64,000 nt of DNA from Rhizobium oryzihabitans (GTDB lineage: Bacteria > Pseudomonadota > Alphaproteobacteria > Rhizobiales > Rhizobiaceae): assembly GCF_010669145.1 (NCBI RefSeq), contig NZ_CP048632.1, positions 2,366,001 through 2,430,000 of the forward strand, given 5' to 3'. The position numbers were made by a program, and so were the translations under genes. Under the pieces are notes generated by a model. The model had not been told where the DNA came from and made no database searches. It worked only from the letters and a program-made list of their open reading frames with translations. How positions within the stretch are numbered: position 1 is the first letter of the stretch; every line of letters starts with the position of its first letter. This document shows, piece after piece, positions 18,756-28,382 of the stretch.

Positions 18756-19185
18756 GGCTCAATTGCCTTGTCATGGAAAAGGTAAATCAGGGTTCAGTAC
18801 GGCGGTGGACAGCGTGGTGCTGTCAGGCGAGCCTAAGTCGGCTGTTGAGCGCCCCGGAAATGCGCGCGAAAAATCGTGCCGGCAGACGCTTGTGGTCCTG
18901 CAGCACATATACATTCTGCGCGAGACATCCGAATTTAGATCCCATGGCGGTCTTCATAGCAGATTGCCGGTTTCGCGGCAATATGAATGCATGCCGACCG
19001 TAAAACGCTGACGCGGCGACTTAAATGTGCGCCGCACCATCTGCTTGCGACCTTGAAGTGCCTTTTTTGCAGCCCTTTCACCATTGGTTATGATGCAATG
19101 CAACTTGCGTATTTTGCGCCGCACATATAGATGGGTCCCCTTATCATTTGCATTTCGACGAGCAATCGAAGGGAGGGAAAAGCAT
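18756..19185. other. Intergenic region between leuC and an MFS gene
   Basis: These 430 bases hold the divergent control regions of leuC and the MFS permease. A short inverted repeat (ATTGCCG/CGGCAAT, 18963-18982) is visible, as is a strong GGGAGG ribosome site just before 19186. I see no convincing leader peptide, riboswitch or ORF. Confidence 0.6.
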
Positions 19186-20462
19186 ATGGTATCGGAAAAA
19201 TCCCTTATCTCGAAGATCACCTGGCGGCTGATGCCGTTTCTTGGCCTTCTCTATCTCATCGCCTATATCGACCGGCAAAACGTCAGCTATGCCAAGCTGC
19301 AGATGGTCGATGCGCTGAGCCTCAGCGAATATGCCTATGGACTTGGCGCTTCGCTGTTCTTCATCGGGTATTTCATTTTCGAAGTGCCCAGCAATCTGTT
19401 CCTCAACCGTTTTGGCGCCAGCAAATGGTTCGCCCGCATTCTGGTTTCCTGGGGTGCCGTCACCATCGCGCTTGCCTATACGCAGAATGCCACGATGTTC
19501 TACATCCTGCGCTTCCTGCTGGGGCTTTGCGAGGCCGGTTTCTTCCCGGGCGTGCTGTTCCTGATGACGCTGTGGTTCCCGCGCGATTATCGCGGCCGCA
19601 TGATCGGCCTGTTCATGATCTTCAGTGCGCTTGCCAATGCGATCGGCGCACCGCTCGGCGGCATGCTGCTCGATCTCGATGGTTTCCTTGGTTATGCCGG
19701 CTGGGAGTGGGTGTTCCTGGCAACGGGTATTCCCGCCGTCATCGCCGGTATAGCCACCTTCTTCTATCTGGATGATACACCGGAAAAGGCGAAGTTCCTG
19801 ACCCAGGCTGAGAAGGACTGGTTGAAGAACCGCTTGGCCGAAGAAAACAAGGGCATGGAAGAGCATGCGGAGGATGGCTTCAAGGCCCTGATCAATCCGC
19901 GTGTGCTGTTCATGGCGCTTTGCTATGTCGGCTTTCCGCTGGCGGCCTATGGTCTCAGCTACTGGCTGCCGACGATCGTGAAGAGCTTCGGCGTTTCCAA
20001 CACCGCCAACGGCTTCATCAACATCATCCCCTGGGTGATCGTGGCCGTCGCCCTCTTCGTCGTGCCTCTGGCAGCCGACAAGGCGAAGAACAAGACGCCT
20101 TATATCGTCGGCCCTGCCTTCGTCGGCGCGTTTTGCCTGCTGATGTCGGCGCTGCTCAGCGACCCGGTCCTGCAGTTCGCCTTCCTCTGCATCGCCGCTG
20201 CGGGCATTTTCGCCGGCCAGCCGGTGTTCTGGAGCCTGCCCGGCCGCTTCCTGAGGGAGCAGGTGCCGCTGCCGGCATCGCCGCCATCAACTCCGTCGGC
20301 AATCTGGGTGGTTTCGTGGCGCAGAACGTGGTGCCATGGATCAAGGATCAAACCGGCAGCACGATTGCGCCAATGTTCTTCCTTGCCTTCTGCCTTGCGC
20401 TAGCAGGTGTGCTCGTCATCATCGCGGCGCGCAAAATGGGCAATCAGGCGGAGGCGGCCTGA
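19186..20462 (+). CDS. MFS permease, anion:cation symporter (phthalate/tartrate-type) family; frameshifted as read
   Basis: This membrane protein has about 12 segments. The start MVSEKSLISKITWRLMPFL, followed by YLIAYIDRQNVSYAKLQM, and the loop FEVPSNLFLNRFGASKW are typical of ACS-family carriers that import organic acids with a cation. The ATG at 19186 has GGGAGG upstream. The frame breaks at the GGG at 20255-20257. Adding one G gives RFLRGAGAAAGIAAINSVGN and restores the last two membrane segments, for 425 residues ending at 20462. The substrate is not apparent; there are no catabolic genes beside it. Confidence 0.85.
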
Positions 20463-20549
20463 TTTCGGAAGGCGACAATGGGGGCACCTCGCCAGCTGTT
20501 GAGGCTTCTCGATCAAAGCCGTCCCTTGCCGCATCAACATAAAAAATTG

Positions 20550-20575
20550 TGGCCCGGACATGTGTCCGGGCCACT
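20550..20575. terminator. Palindrome between convergent MFS gene and RTX gene
   Basis: GTGGCCCGGACA and TGTCCGGGCCAC form a 12-bp perfect stem around a TG centre, preceded by an A-rich stretch. It lies between the two converging gene ends and can stop transcription from either side, especially towards lower coordinates. Confidence 0.75.
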
Positions 20576-20616
20576 ACTATTTAAGGGGTATTGTGCAGAA
20601 ATTCTCTTTTAGAGAA

Positions 20617-21579
20617 TTATGCAGTGAACCAGTCGCTGCCTGTCAGGTGAACACCCTCAAGAACGATTTTCTCGCCCTTGTGCGCGCCATCGACGTTGTA
20701 GCTTACAATGGTGTCTGCCTCATAGGTCGACACTGTCCAGTTGCTGATTGTCGTGCCGACCAGCTTCAGCTTGTCCATCGACGCATTGAAGCCGGTGATG
20801 GTGTCGGTAACAATGCTCTTGGCCATGTCGCCGAGATTGAAGACGAAGGTATCGGCGCCAGCGCTTGCAATGATGTGGTCGATACCCGTGCCGCCCGTTA
20901 CCAGCGAAGAAGCAAGCTTTACGCCGCTGAGATCGATCGTATCGTTACCGGCGCCAGCGTTGATGGTGACGGAGGTGAAGCTGCCGTCGGTGACGCCAGC
21001 GCCACCGTTCACAACATTGGTGCCGGCAGCAATACCGCCCGTGCCCGCAGCAGAGGCGCTGTTGAACGCCGTGCCAGCCTTGACGGTGATGGTGTCGTTG
21101 CCTGCACCGGTGTCGATGTTGAAGGCATTTACCCAACCACTGTCATTCGAAACGACGGAGACGGTGACCGTGTCGTTGCCAGCGCCGGTGGTGATATTGC
21201 CGCGTTTGGCGTTCAGAACTTCGACATTGGAAGAACCTGTGCCGCCAAGGTAAACGTCAACGTGAACGAAATCCTTGAACGAAAGATTTTCAGAGGTCTC
21301 GGACTTGGCGAGAACGTTTTTCACCGAGTTCCATGCCGACGTTACGTCAAAGGTGAAGCCGTTCTTGCTGGCATCGTATCCGACATCGACATTTCCGCCT
21401 GCACCACTGCCGGGAACCGCGACGGCCGCGACGTTGACTACGCCGGAATCGAGCGAGGAGCCGTTCTTGGTCTGCGTCGTGGATTCCGTGAGGAGCTTAT
21501 AAGCTTCCTGATCGACCAGATTGGTGAGCGATGAAACCGTGGAGGCACCGCCATTACCGAAGGTTACTGTTAATGCCAT
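20617..21579 (-). CDS. RTX-like (hemolysin-type calcium-binding) protein, probable type I secretion substrate
   Basis: This 320-residue acidic protein contains no cysteine and no signal peptide. GAGNDT-type calcium-binding repeats occur at residues 132-137, 158-163 and 209-214, with a degenerate GADTFVFN at 241-248. The C-terminal 80 residues (DTITGFNASMDKLKLVG onward) resemble the uncleaved secretion signal region of type I substrates. The N-terminal 120 residues (GNGGASTVSSLTNLVDQEAY) match nothing I recognise. The genes for an ABC exporter and fusion protein lie directly upstream on the same strand, so this is probably their own cargo. It could be an adhesin or surface-layer-like protein; no enzyme motif is seen. 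Confidence 0.82.
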   Translation of the reverse strand: MALTVTFGNGGASTVSSLTNLVDQEAYKLLTESTTQTKNGSSLDSGVVNVAAVAVPGSGAGGNVDVGYDASKNGFTFDVTSAWNSVKNVLAKSETSENLSFKDFVHVDVYLGGTGSSNVEVLNAKRGNITTGAGNDTVTVSVVSNDSGWVNAFNIDTGAGNDTITVKAGTAFNSASAAGTGGIAAGTNVVNGGAGVTDGSFTSVTINAGAGNDTIDLSGVKLASSLVTGGTGIDHIIASAGADTFVFNLGDMAKSIVTDTITGFNASMDKLKLVGTTISNWTVSTYEADTIVSYNVDGAHKGEKIVLEGVHLTGSDWFTA

Positions 21580-21770
21580 GTTACTCTCCCATAAATTTTT
21601 GAGAATGAAATGATGTGAAATTTACTTTTGGATAAATATGCTTGTGATATCTAATCCATAAAAATTGACAGTACAATATATATTAAATTGTTTTTTTAGA
21701 AAAATTGATTTTTGATTCTCTCGTGTCCTTTCGTGAAGATTTTACTATGAAACGGAATTTTTAAAGTAGT

Positions 21771-23083
21771 TTATTCCTGTATGAACGTTTCTCTCAGTCT
21801 ATCCTGGAATGGTTTTACAAAATAAGAAAGAACGCTTCTTTCGCTTGTCTGTATGAATACTTCTGCGGGCATGCCGGGATATAGTTTTCCTCCGGGAAGA
21901 TGTTCCATTCCAGCTTTGCTTGGTTTGATGCGCAGCGAATAATAGGATGTTCCAGTTCGGGAATCCGTTTGCAGATCGGGAGCAACGACGGCGACCTCCG
22001 CGCTGATATCCGGCGTAGTACTTTGATTGAATGCCGTGAAACGAATGGTTACCGGCTGTCCCACGTAAATCTGGTCGATGTCTCGCGGAACTATGTTGGC
22101 CTCGATTGCAAGCTCTTCCTTTTCCGGCACCACGAGCATCAGCACTTCACCCGGCTGGATCACGCCATTTATGTTGTGCACCGAGAGCTGATAGATGCGT
22201 CCTGCAATGGGCGAGCGAATATCGAGGCGATCCAGCTGGTCGCGTGTTGCCGCAAGCCGTTCTTCATATTCCGCCACCGTCGCTTCGATCGACGTCAGAT
22301 CTTTGGTCACCTCGGACTTGCGGTCTTCGTCAAGCTGCAGCAACTGCAGGTCCAGTTCGCTCAGCTTGCCCACCGTCTGGGCCCTGGCCGCCATGTACTG
22401 GCCCTGCTGGCCTTCGAGATTGGAAAGCTGGCGCTTCAGGAGATTAAGGCGCTGAAGCGTCACGAGCCCCTTGCTGTAGAGCTCCTGCGTCTTGGAAACA
22501 TCTTCCTTGACGATGACAAGCTCGTTGTCGGTCGCTCCCACCTGAACACCGAGGCCCCGGGCCTCATCGGCAAGCTGGTCCTTACGCGTCGCCAACTGCT
22601 TTTTCATGCCGCTCAGCGCGTTGCGGCGGCTGCTGAAAAGGCTCTGTTCGCTATCGATAAACGTCTTTGCAGCCTTGGAATTCGTCAGGGCCTCCAGATC
22701 CTCTGGAACGGAAAAGGAAGATGCCTCGGCAAGCTCAGCCCCAGACGCGCCCGGCGCGAATAGAGTTGTGCCAGCGTGTTCTCGACAATGGACAGGTTGG
22801 CCTGGACGATCGTATCGCTCAGGCGCAGCAAAACCTGGCCGGCGTCGACCCTGTCACCTTCGGCAACATCGATTTCGCTGACGATACCGCCGGAGAGATG
22901 CTGGATCTTCTTGGAATTGCCTTCCACAACAACCCGACCGGTGGCGACGACCGCGCCGGCAAGTTTTGCCAGAGCCGCCCAGCCTCCCAATCCAACCAGA
23001 AGACCGATAGCCAGAACGATCACCGCAGCCGAGTGTTTGGCGATAGACGCATGCGTCAAACCGGCTTTCTTTGTCTCAGCCAT
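21771..23083 (-). CDS. Type I secretion membrane fusion protein, HlyD/PrsE family (frameshifted as read)
   Basis: This periplasmic adaptor links the ABC exporter to the outer-membrane channel. An N-terminal membrane anchor lies at about residues 18-42 (AAVIVLAIGLLVGLGGWAAL), followed by a lipoyl-like half (HLSGGIVSEIDVAEGDRVDAG), a long coiled-coil hairpin, and a C-terminal half (DIRSPIAGRIYQLSVH). The frame breaks at the CCCC at 22739-22742 on the plus strand. One extra base restores RRARLGAELAEASSFSV and gives 437 residues, the usual PrsE size. The start overlaps the stop of the exporter gene by eight bases, so the two are translationally coupled. Confidence 0.88.
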
Positions 23084-24812
23084 TTTCGCTCACCCGGTTT
23101 TCGATCTTGCGTGTTTCTTCCTCTGCTGCCGGTACCTGATGGATATTCTGCCGCAGGATCTGCGCAAGCACCTCTTCCTTGGTGCCGAAGCGGAACATCC
23201 GGCCATTGCTCATTACCATTACGAGATTGATGCTTTCGATGGCGCTGGGGCGATGGGCAATGACGACGACGATGCCGCCCCGCGCCCTGATGTCACCGAT
23301 GGCGTTGCGCAAAGCGGCCTCGCCTTCGCTGTCCAGATTGGAGTTCGGTTCGTCGAGAAGCACGAAGAAGGGCTCGCCGAAAAGTGCGCGTGCAAGGCCG
23401 ATGCGCTGTTTCTGCCCGCCTGACAATGCCTCTCCGCGGTCGCCAATATAGGTATCGTAACCATTGGGCAGGTTGAGGATGAGCTCGTGCACCTGTGCGG
23501 CCTTGGCGGCGGATACAATGGATTCCGCCGTCGCATCACGGTCGAAGCGGGCGATGTTCTGCGCCACAGTCCCCGGCATCAGTTCCACCTGCTGGGGCAT
23601 ATAACCGATGGATTTGCCGAGAACTTCGAAATCCCACTGGTTCAATGCCGCCCCATCGAAGCGCACGGAGCCGCGCTCATAAGGCCAGATACCGGTTATG
23701 AGACGCGCCAGCGTGGATTTGCCGGAGGCACTGGGGCCAATGATCCCAAGACCATCGCCCGCATTCAATGTGAACGAGATATCGGCAACGGTGTCGCGCG
23801 CGCCATTGGGTGGGCCACCGGTTACGCGATCAACGGCCACGGTAAATTGCGGACGCGGCAGGGAAAGCGGCGGAACGGGTTCCGGCACCAGTTCGAGAAA
23901 TTCGTTGACGCGCTTCCAGCCCTGCCGCGCGGTCATGAAGCCGCGCCAGTTTGCAATCGCATGTTCAACAGGGCCAAGCGCCTTTGCCGAAAGGATCGAG
24001 CCCGCGATGATGCTGCCCGCTGAGGCATTCCCGTCAATAACAAGCACGGCGCCAATGGCCATGACGCCGGACTGCAGCAGCAGGCGGAATGTTCTGGAAA
24101 TTGCTCCGAGCATGCCTGCCGTATCTGACGTCGACAGGGTGACGGCGCGGTACTGGTTATGCAGACCGTCCCACATCGATGTCACCGCCCCCATCATGCC
24201 CATGGTTTTGATGGATTCGATGTTGCGCTGGCTGCTGCCGACGAGGACGTTTCTCTGCCCACGCACGGCATAAGCCTGCTTGGTTGCCCTTTCCGTCAGC
24301 CAGTTGGTCAGAAGCGTCAGTATAACCAGGACGACCGCGCCGCCAAGCACGGCAAAACCGATCCAGGGATGCAGGGCAAAACAGATCAGCAGATAGATCG
24401 GCAGCCACGGAATATCGAAAAACGCGCCGGGGCCGGGGCCGGAAAGAAACTGACGCATCTGATCGAGATCGCCAACGATCTGCAGCGCGTCGACTTTAGC
24501 GGAGGCAACCAGCGGCGCACTGATCGATGCCCTGAAAAGCTTCTGATTGAGCGCGTCATCCATATTGTCCGAGATGCGTGCCAATATCCGGCCTCGCAAA
24601 ACATCAAAGCCCATCAGAAACGCATAGAGGACCACGAGGAGAACGACCAGCGCCACAAGAGATGGAATACTCTTGCTTGGCAGAATGCGGTCGTAGACCT
24701 CCAGCATGAAGAGAGAGCCTGAAAGATGAAGTATATTCATCAATGCGCTGGCAAGGCCAACAGCAAAAAAAGCGCTCTCATTTTTTGTTAAAAAAGAATT
24801 AAAAAAAAGCAT
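23076..24812 (-). CDS. Type I secretion ABC transporter, permease/ATPase (PrsD family)
   Basis: This is a fused exporter half-transporter of 578 residues. The N-terminal membrane domain has about six segments (SALMNILHLSGSLFMLEVYDRI, LVALVVLLVVLYAFLMGFDV). The ATPase domain has Walker A GPSASGKST near residue 350, signature ALSGGQKQRIGLARAL, Walker B FVLLDEPNSNLD and VVVIAHRPSA. It lacks the N-terminal C39 peptidase domain, as expected for RTX-type cargo. I chose the ATG at 24812, with AGGTG upstream. It is first in a three-gene set with the fusion protein and an RTX-like protein. The outer-membrane TolC partner is not in the window. Confidence 0.9.
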   Translation of the reverse strand: MLFFNSFLTKNESAFFAVGLASALMNILHLSGSLFMLEVYDRILPSKSIPSLVALVVLLVVLYAFLMGFDVLRGRILARISDNMDDALNQKLFRASISAPLVASAKVDALQIVGDLDQMRQFLSGPGPGAFFDIPWLPIYLLICFALHPWIGFAVLGGAVVLVILTLLTNWLTERATKQAYAVRGQRNVLVGSSQRNIESIKTMGMMGAVTSMWDGLHNQYRAVTLSTSDTAGMLGAISRTFRLLLQSGVMAIGAVLVIDGNASAGSIIAGSILSAKALGPVEHAIANWRGFMTARQGWKRVNEFLELVPEPVPPLSLPRPQFTVAVDRVTGGPPNGARDTVADISFTLNAGDGLGIIGPSASGKSTLARLITGIWPYERGSVRFDGAALNQWDFEVLGKSIGYMPQQVELMPGTVAQNIARFDRDATAESIVSAAKAAQVHELILNLPNGYDTYIGDRGEALSGGQKQRIGLARALFGEPFFVLLDEPNSNLDSEGEAALRNAIGDIRARGGIVVVIAHRPSAIESINLVMVMSNGRMFRFGTKEEVLAQILRQNIHQVPAAEEETRKIENRVSENG

Positions 24813-24993
24813 ATCAACACCTAAAACTGCATGAAAATTGCACAATAAGTGAAATTAGGCAATGCTGTTCGAGTAAGACCTAAAGCAATATGCTTTTTGA
24901 ACTCGGCCGGTCGATGTATTTTGAAGGGCGTGGGCGCGAAAAAGGCCGGTCCCGCTGCGCCGCGTTTCGGATCTCCCTGATATTTTTGCGCAA

Positions 24994-25023
24994 CAAAAAA
25001 GGCGGCCCGAAGACCGCCTTTTC
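24994..25023 (-). terminator. Intrinsic terminator of rplS
   Basis: On the minus strand AAAAGGCGGTC and GGCCGCC pair and are followed by six T residues, 24 bases after the rplS stop. Confidence 0.88.
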
Positions 25024-25046
25024 GTCAATCCATCTAAATGGAAATC

Positions 25047-25586
25047 TTATTCCGCTGCAGTTTCCGCAGCCTTCGCTGCTTCTTCCGCTGCCTTGGCTTC
25101 TGCTGCTTCGGCTGCTGCCTTCTCGGCGGCGAGAGCCTGTGCTGCTGCTACCTTTTCAGCTTCCAGACGTGCCTTTTCTTCGGCAACGGCCTGACGCTCG
25201 GACTCGTTCAGCTTGCGGGCGCGGGTACCGGTGTTTTCAACGATACGGGCAGCCTTGCCGCGACGGTCGCGCAGGTAGTAGAGCTTCGCGCGGCGAACCT
25301 TACCGCGGCGAACGATCTCAACGCCTTCGACCAGCGGGGAGTAGATCGGGAATACGCGCTCGACGCCTTCGCCGTAGGAGATCTTGCGAACGGTGAAGCT
25401 TTCGGAAAGGCCACCGCCGGAACGGGCAATGCAAACGCCTTCGTAGGCCTGAACGCGGGTACGGTTACCTTCGGTAACGCGCACGTTCACGCGCAGCGTA
25501 TCGCCCGGAGAAAACTCAGGCAGGGTGCGCTTTGCTTCGATCTTGGCAGCCTGTTCGGCTTCCAGCTGCTGAATGATATTGGTCAT
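25047..25586 (-). CDS. rplS: 50S ribosomal protein L19 with long Ala/Glu-rich tail
   Basis: L19 sits at the interface of the ribosomal subunits. The core spans residues 1-125 ([60 protein letters not shown]). It is followed by about 50 residues made almost only of Ala, Glu and Lys, likely a charged helix. The total is 179 residues against about 115 in E. coli; such tails are known from Rhizobiales. trmD lies upstream on the same strand, but an opposite-strand TauE/SafE gene is placed between them. Confidence 0.96.
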   Translation of the reverse strand: MTNIIQQLEAEQAAKIEAKRTLPEFSPGDTLRVNVRVTEGNRTRVQAYEGVCIARSGGGLSESFTVRKISYGEGVERVFPIYSPLVEGVEIVRRGKVRRAKLYYLRDRRGKAARIVENTGTRARKLNESERQAVAEEKARLEAEKVAAAQALAAEKAAAEAAEAKAAEEAAKAAETAAE

Positions 25587-25853
25587 GTTAACCTCTGATT
25601 TCTTCTGAAACAGCCAGAGCGCTCAACGTTCGTCCGTTGGTCAATGCCTTCGGACCATGCCTTGCGGCAGGAGCGGGTTCGCCATTCTTTGATTACGGTT
25701 AAAGGGGAAAACCCCAATTCCACGCGGGCACATACACGAGGCAGCGCCATTTGTCATCCCTTTCATGACAATATTTTATCAATTCTGCGTCGCGCTCGGG
25801 TGGTTGCGAAGGCGCATTCCTCCGGCTATGGCATGAATACCTTGGGAGGGGCC

Positions 25854-26600
25854 ATGTCAGTTTTCATCGTTCTCATGCTGTTTGCGACCGGTTTCCTGTC
25901 GGGCGTCGTCAATGCGATTGCCGGTGGCGGCACTTTCCTGACCTTCGGAGCGATGACGCTTGCCGGCCTGCCGCCCATCGTCGCCAACGCCACGTCGGCG
26001 ATCGTGCAGTTTCCGGGCTACATCACGTCGGTGATCGCCTACGGTCCGGAAATCCGTGCGCATTGGCGTGAAGCGATCCTCCTGTCTGCGGTTTCCGTCG
26101 TCGGCGGGCTGGCAGGGTCGCTGCTTCTGCTCTCGCTTGACAATCCCTCCTTCCGCCAGCTGGTGCCTTGGCTGCTTCTGGCGGCGACCGTCGTTTTCGC
26201 TGCCGGCCCATGGCTGCGGCCCAAGGCCAGTGCGGAACGGTCACCTGGTAATCTGCCGAGCCTCGTCTTTCAGGGGCTCGCCTCCATCTATGGCGGTTTT
26301 TTCGGGGCAGGAATGGGCATCATGATGCTGGCCATCCTCGGAATGACCTCGGGCGGCAGCTACCATCATCTGAACGCGCTGAAGAACCTCCTGTCGGTGG
26401 TGATCGCCGTCATCGCGATTACGATCTTCGTCAGTGGCGGCGTCGTTTCCTGGTGGGCGGCTCTCATCATGTTCCCGGCGGCTGCACTTGGCGGATATGC
26501 GGGCGTGCACACGGCAAGGCGGGTGCCGCAATGGATCATCCGCTGGCTGGTGATTGCGGTCGGGCTGATATTGACGGCCTATTACTTCGTTTCGACCTGA
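25854..26600 (+). CDS. TauE/SafE-family membrane protein (putative sulfite/sulfonate exporter)
   Basis: This 248-residue protein has about eight membrane segments. It carries the family pattern [25 protein letters not shown] near the N-terminus and [21 protein letters not shown], its internal repeat, in the second half. Family members move sulfur-containing anions or other small organic anions. The ATG at 25854 has GGGAGG upstream and begins at the first membrane segment. It lies between trmD and rplS on the opposite strand, and its last 19 bases overlap the end of trmD. Confidence 0.85.
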   Translation: MSVFIVLMLFATGFLSGVVNAIAGGGTFLTFGAMTLAGLPPIVANATSAIVQFPGYITSVIAYGPEIRAHWREAILLSAVSVVGGLAGSLLLLSLDNPSFRQLVPWLLLAATVVFAAGPWLRPKASAERSPGNLPSLVFQGLASIYGGFFGAGMGIMMLAILGMTSGGSYHHLNALKNLLSVVIAVIAITIFVSGGVVSWWAALIMFPAAALGGYAGVHTARRVPQWIIRWLVIAVGLILTAYYFVST

Positions 26601-27280
26601 GCTTTTTTGAGAAGATCTGGCCGTCTTTCCTTCGTCAGCGCCAGCGCCTGCTCGTGCCGCCACTTGTCGATGACGGCATGGTTGCCGGAGGTGAGAACGG
26701 CAGGAATGTCACGGCCTTCCCAGACCTGTGGCCGGGTATAATGCGGGTGCTCCAGAAGCCCGCCTTCGAAGCTTTCATGAACGCCGGACAGATCGTTGCC
26801 CATCACGCCCGGCAGAATGCGGACGATGGCGTCCAGAAGCGTCAACGCCGCAGGTTCACCGCCGGAGAGGATGTAGTCGCCGATCGACACTTCCTCCAGC
26901 CCGCGTGCCTCTATGACCCGCTGGTCGACACCTTCGAAGCGTCCGCACACGATGATCGCGCCGTCGCCCGCCGCCAGTTCGCGCACACGATCCTGCGACA
27001 GTGGCTTGCCGCGCGGGCTCATCAGCAGGCGCGGTCGCGTATCGCCATTGGAAACATGGTCGATGGCGGCTGCGAGAATGTCGGGTTTCAGCACCATGCC
27101 GGCGCCACCGCCTGCCGGCGTGTCATCGACGCTTCTGTGCCTGTCGGTGGCGAATTCGCGGATCTGCACGGCCTCAAGCGACCATTGCTCGCGCTCCAGC
27201 GCCTTGCCCGCCAGCGAATATCCCAGGTGCCCCGGAAACATTTCCGGGTAGAGCGTCAGAACGGTAGCCTTGAACGTCAT
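26582..27280 (-). CDS. trmD: tRNA (guanine-37 N1)-methyltransferase
   Basis: TrmD methylates G37 of tRNAs read at CCN, CUN and CGG codons and so prevents +1 frameshifting. The 232-residue protein shows the SPOUT knot motifs [34 protein letters not shown] and [11 protein letters not shown]. It starts four bases after the rimM stop, so the two are one operon. Its 3' end overlaps the convergent TauE/SafE gene by 19 bases. Confidence 0.96.
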   Translation of the reverse strand: MTFKATVLTLYPEMFPGHLGYSLAGKALEREQWSLEAVQIREFATDRHRSVDDTPAGGGAGMVLKPDILAAAIDHVSNGDTRPRLLMSPRGKPLSQDRVRELAAGDGAIIVCGRFEGVDQRVIEARGLEEVSIGDYILSGGEPAALTLLDAIVRILPGVMGNDLSGVHESFEGGLLEHPHYTRPQVWEGRDIPAVLTSGNHAVIDKWRHEQALALTKERRPDLLKKAQVETK

Positions 27281-27284
27281 GGTT

Positions 27285-27851
27285 TTATTTCTTGCCGAAC
27301 GGCGATCCGCCGGTTTCGTCTTTGTCGTCCGGATTGTCGATCAGGCCGGCAGCCATGGGATCGATGAGAATACGGCCGCCTTCCAGATCGATTTCAAGCA
27401 CGGCAGATTCGGAAAACGGAATGAGCGCGGGTCGGCGGCCAGCGCCTTTGAGTTCCAGCAGGTCACCCGCGCCGAAATCGTAAACGGCGCTGACGGCGCC
27501 ATAACTTTTGCCTTCGGCATCGACGGCTTCCAACCCTTCGAGATCGGCATAATAAAACTCGTCGTCATCAAGTTCGTCGTCAGGAAGATTGTCGCGGTCG
27601 ATGAACAGTTCCAGACCGTTCAGGCTTTCCGCCGCATTGCGATCGTTGACGCCCCTGAAACGGACGACGACCACATTCTTGCCCTCGCGAACCTCCAGAA
27701 TTTCGAAGATACGGCCATCGGCGGTGACCAGATTGCCATAATCGCCGAGCGCCATCGGATCGGCCGTATAGGTGCTGACACGGACTTCGCCGCGCAGACC
27801 CTGCGCGCCGCCGATCTTTGCCATGAGTACCGGGTTTTCCAGCTTTGCCAT
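27285..27851 (-). CDS. rimM: 16S rRNA processing protein RimM
   Basis: RimM helps assemble the head of the 30S subunit by binding S19. The 188-residue protein has the N-terminal barrel ([15 protein letters not shown]) and the PRC-barrel domain ([20 protein letters not shown], then [18 protein letters not shown]). A 30-residue polar tail ends in GGSPFGKK. It follows rpsP after a 120-base gap containing a terminator-like hairpin and precedes trmD by four bases. Confidence 0.95.
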   Translation of the reverse strand: MAKLENPVLMAKIGGAQGLRGEVRVSTYTADPMALGDYGNLVTADGRIFEILEVREGKNVVVVRFRGVNDRNAAESLNGLELFIDRDNLPDDELDDDEFYYADLEGLEAVDAEGKSYGAVSAVYDFGAGDLLELKGAGRRPALIPFSESAVLEIDLEGGRILIDPMAAGLIDNPDDKDETGGSPFGKK

Positions 27852-27913
27852 CGGGCCGTCCGTCTTCTGGTGTTGGTTGCGTCAGCTTTAAGGTTTGTTG
27901 ACGCCAAAATAAA

Positions 27914-27950
27914 CAAAAAACGGGCGGCATGGAAAACCACGCCACCCGTT
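27914..27950 (-). terminator. Intrinsic terminator after rpsP
   Basis: On the minus strand ACGGGTGGCGTGG pairs with CCATGCCGCCCGT (two G-U wobbles) around TTTT and runs into six T residues. It is 22 bases past the rpsP stop and should uncouple rpsP from rimM-trmD at least partly. Confidence 0.82.
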
Positions 27951-27971
27951 CTTCAAAAGATTCCGCGCAGA

Positions 27972-28349
27972 TTATTCTGCGGCAGAGGCTTCCGCAGCAG
28001 CAGCGGCTGCATCTTCAGCCTTCTGCTTCTTTTCTGCGACGCGTTCCAGGGCGCGCTTGCCCGGCAGTGCCTTTTCCGGGTTGCTGCGAGCGGCGCGCTC
28101 GGCAAGGCCGGCCTCTGCGAGGAAGCGCAGAACGCGGTCGGTCGGCTGTGCGCCCTTGGCGATCCATTCCTTGATGAGGTCAGCCTTCAGCTCAACGCGC
28201 TGCGGGTTGTCCTTGGCGAGCATCGGGTTCCAGGAACCGACCTTCTCGAGGAAACGGCCGTCGCGGGGCGAACGGGCGTCAGCAACGACGATCTGGTAAT
28301 ACGGGCGCTTCTTGGAACCACCGCGTGCGAGACGAATTTTAAGTGCCAT
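27972..28349 (-). CDS. rpsP: 30S ribosomal protein S16
   Basis: S16 is an assembly protein of the 30S body. The first 85 residues are the conserved core ([50 protein letters not shown]). A 40-residue Lys/Ala-rich tail follows ([11 protein letters not shown] at the end), giving 125 residues against about 82 in E. coli. It lies downstream of the ffh and chorismate mutase genes on the same strand. Confidence 0.96.
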   Translation of the reverse strand: MALKIRLARGGSKKRPYYQIVVADARSPRDGRFLEKVGSWNPMLAKDNPQRVELKADLIKEWIAKGAQPTDRVLRFLAEAGLAERAARSNPEKALPGKRALERVAEKKQKAEDAAAAAAEASAAE

Positions 28350-28382
28350 TTTATTTACTCCTTAGGATGGCTTGTCCGCCGT

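Noticed and set aside
18756..18960. Leucine leader peptide or attenuator before leuC
   Set aside because: No run of leucine codons and no terminator hairpin with a T-run on the minus strand.
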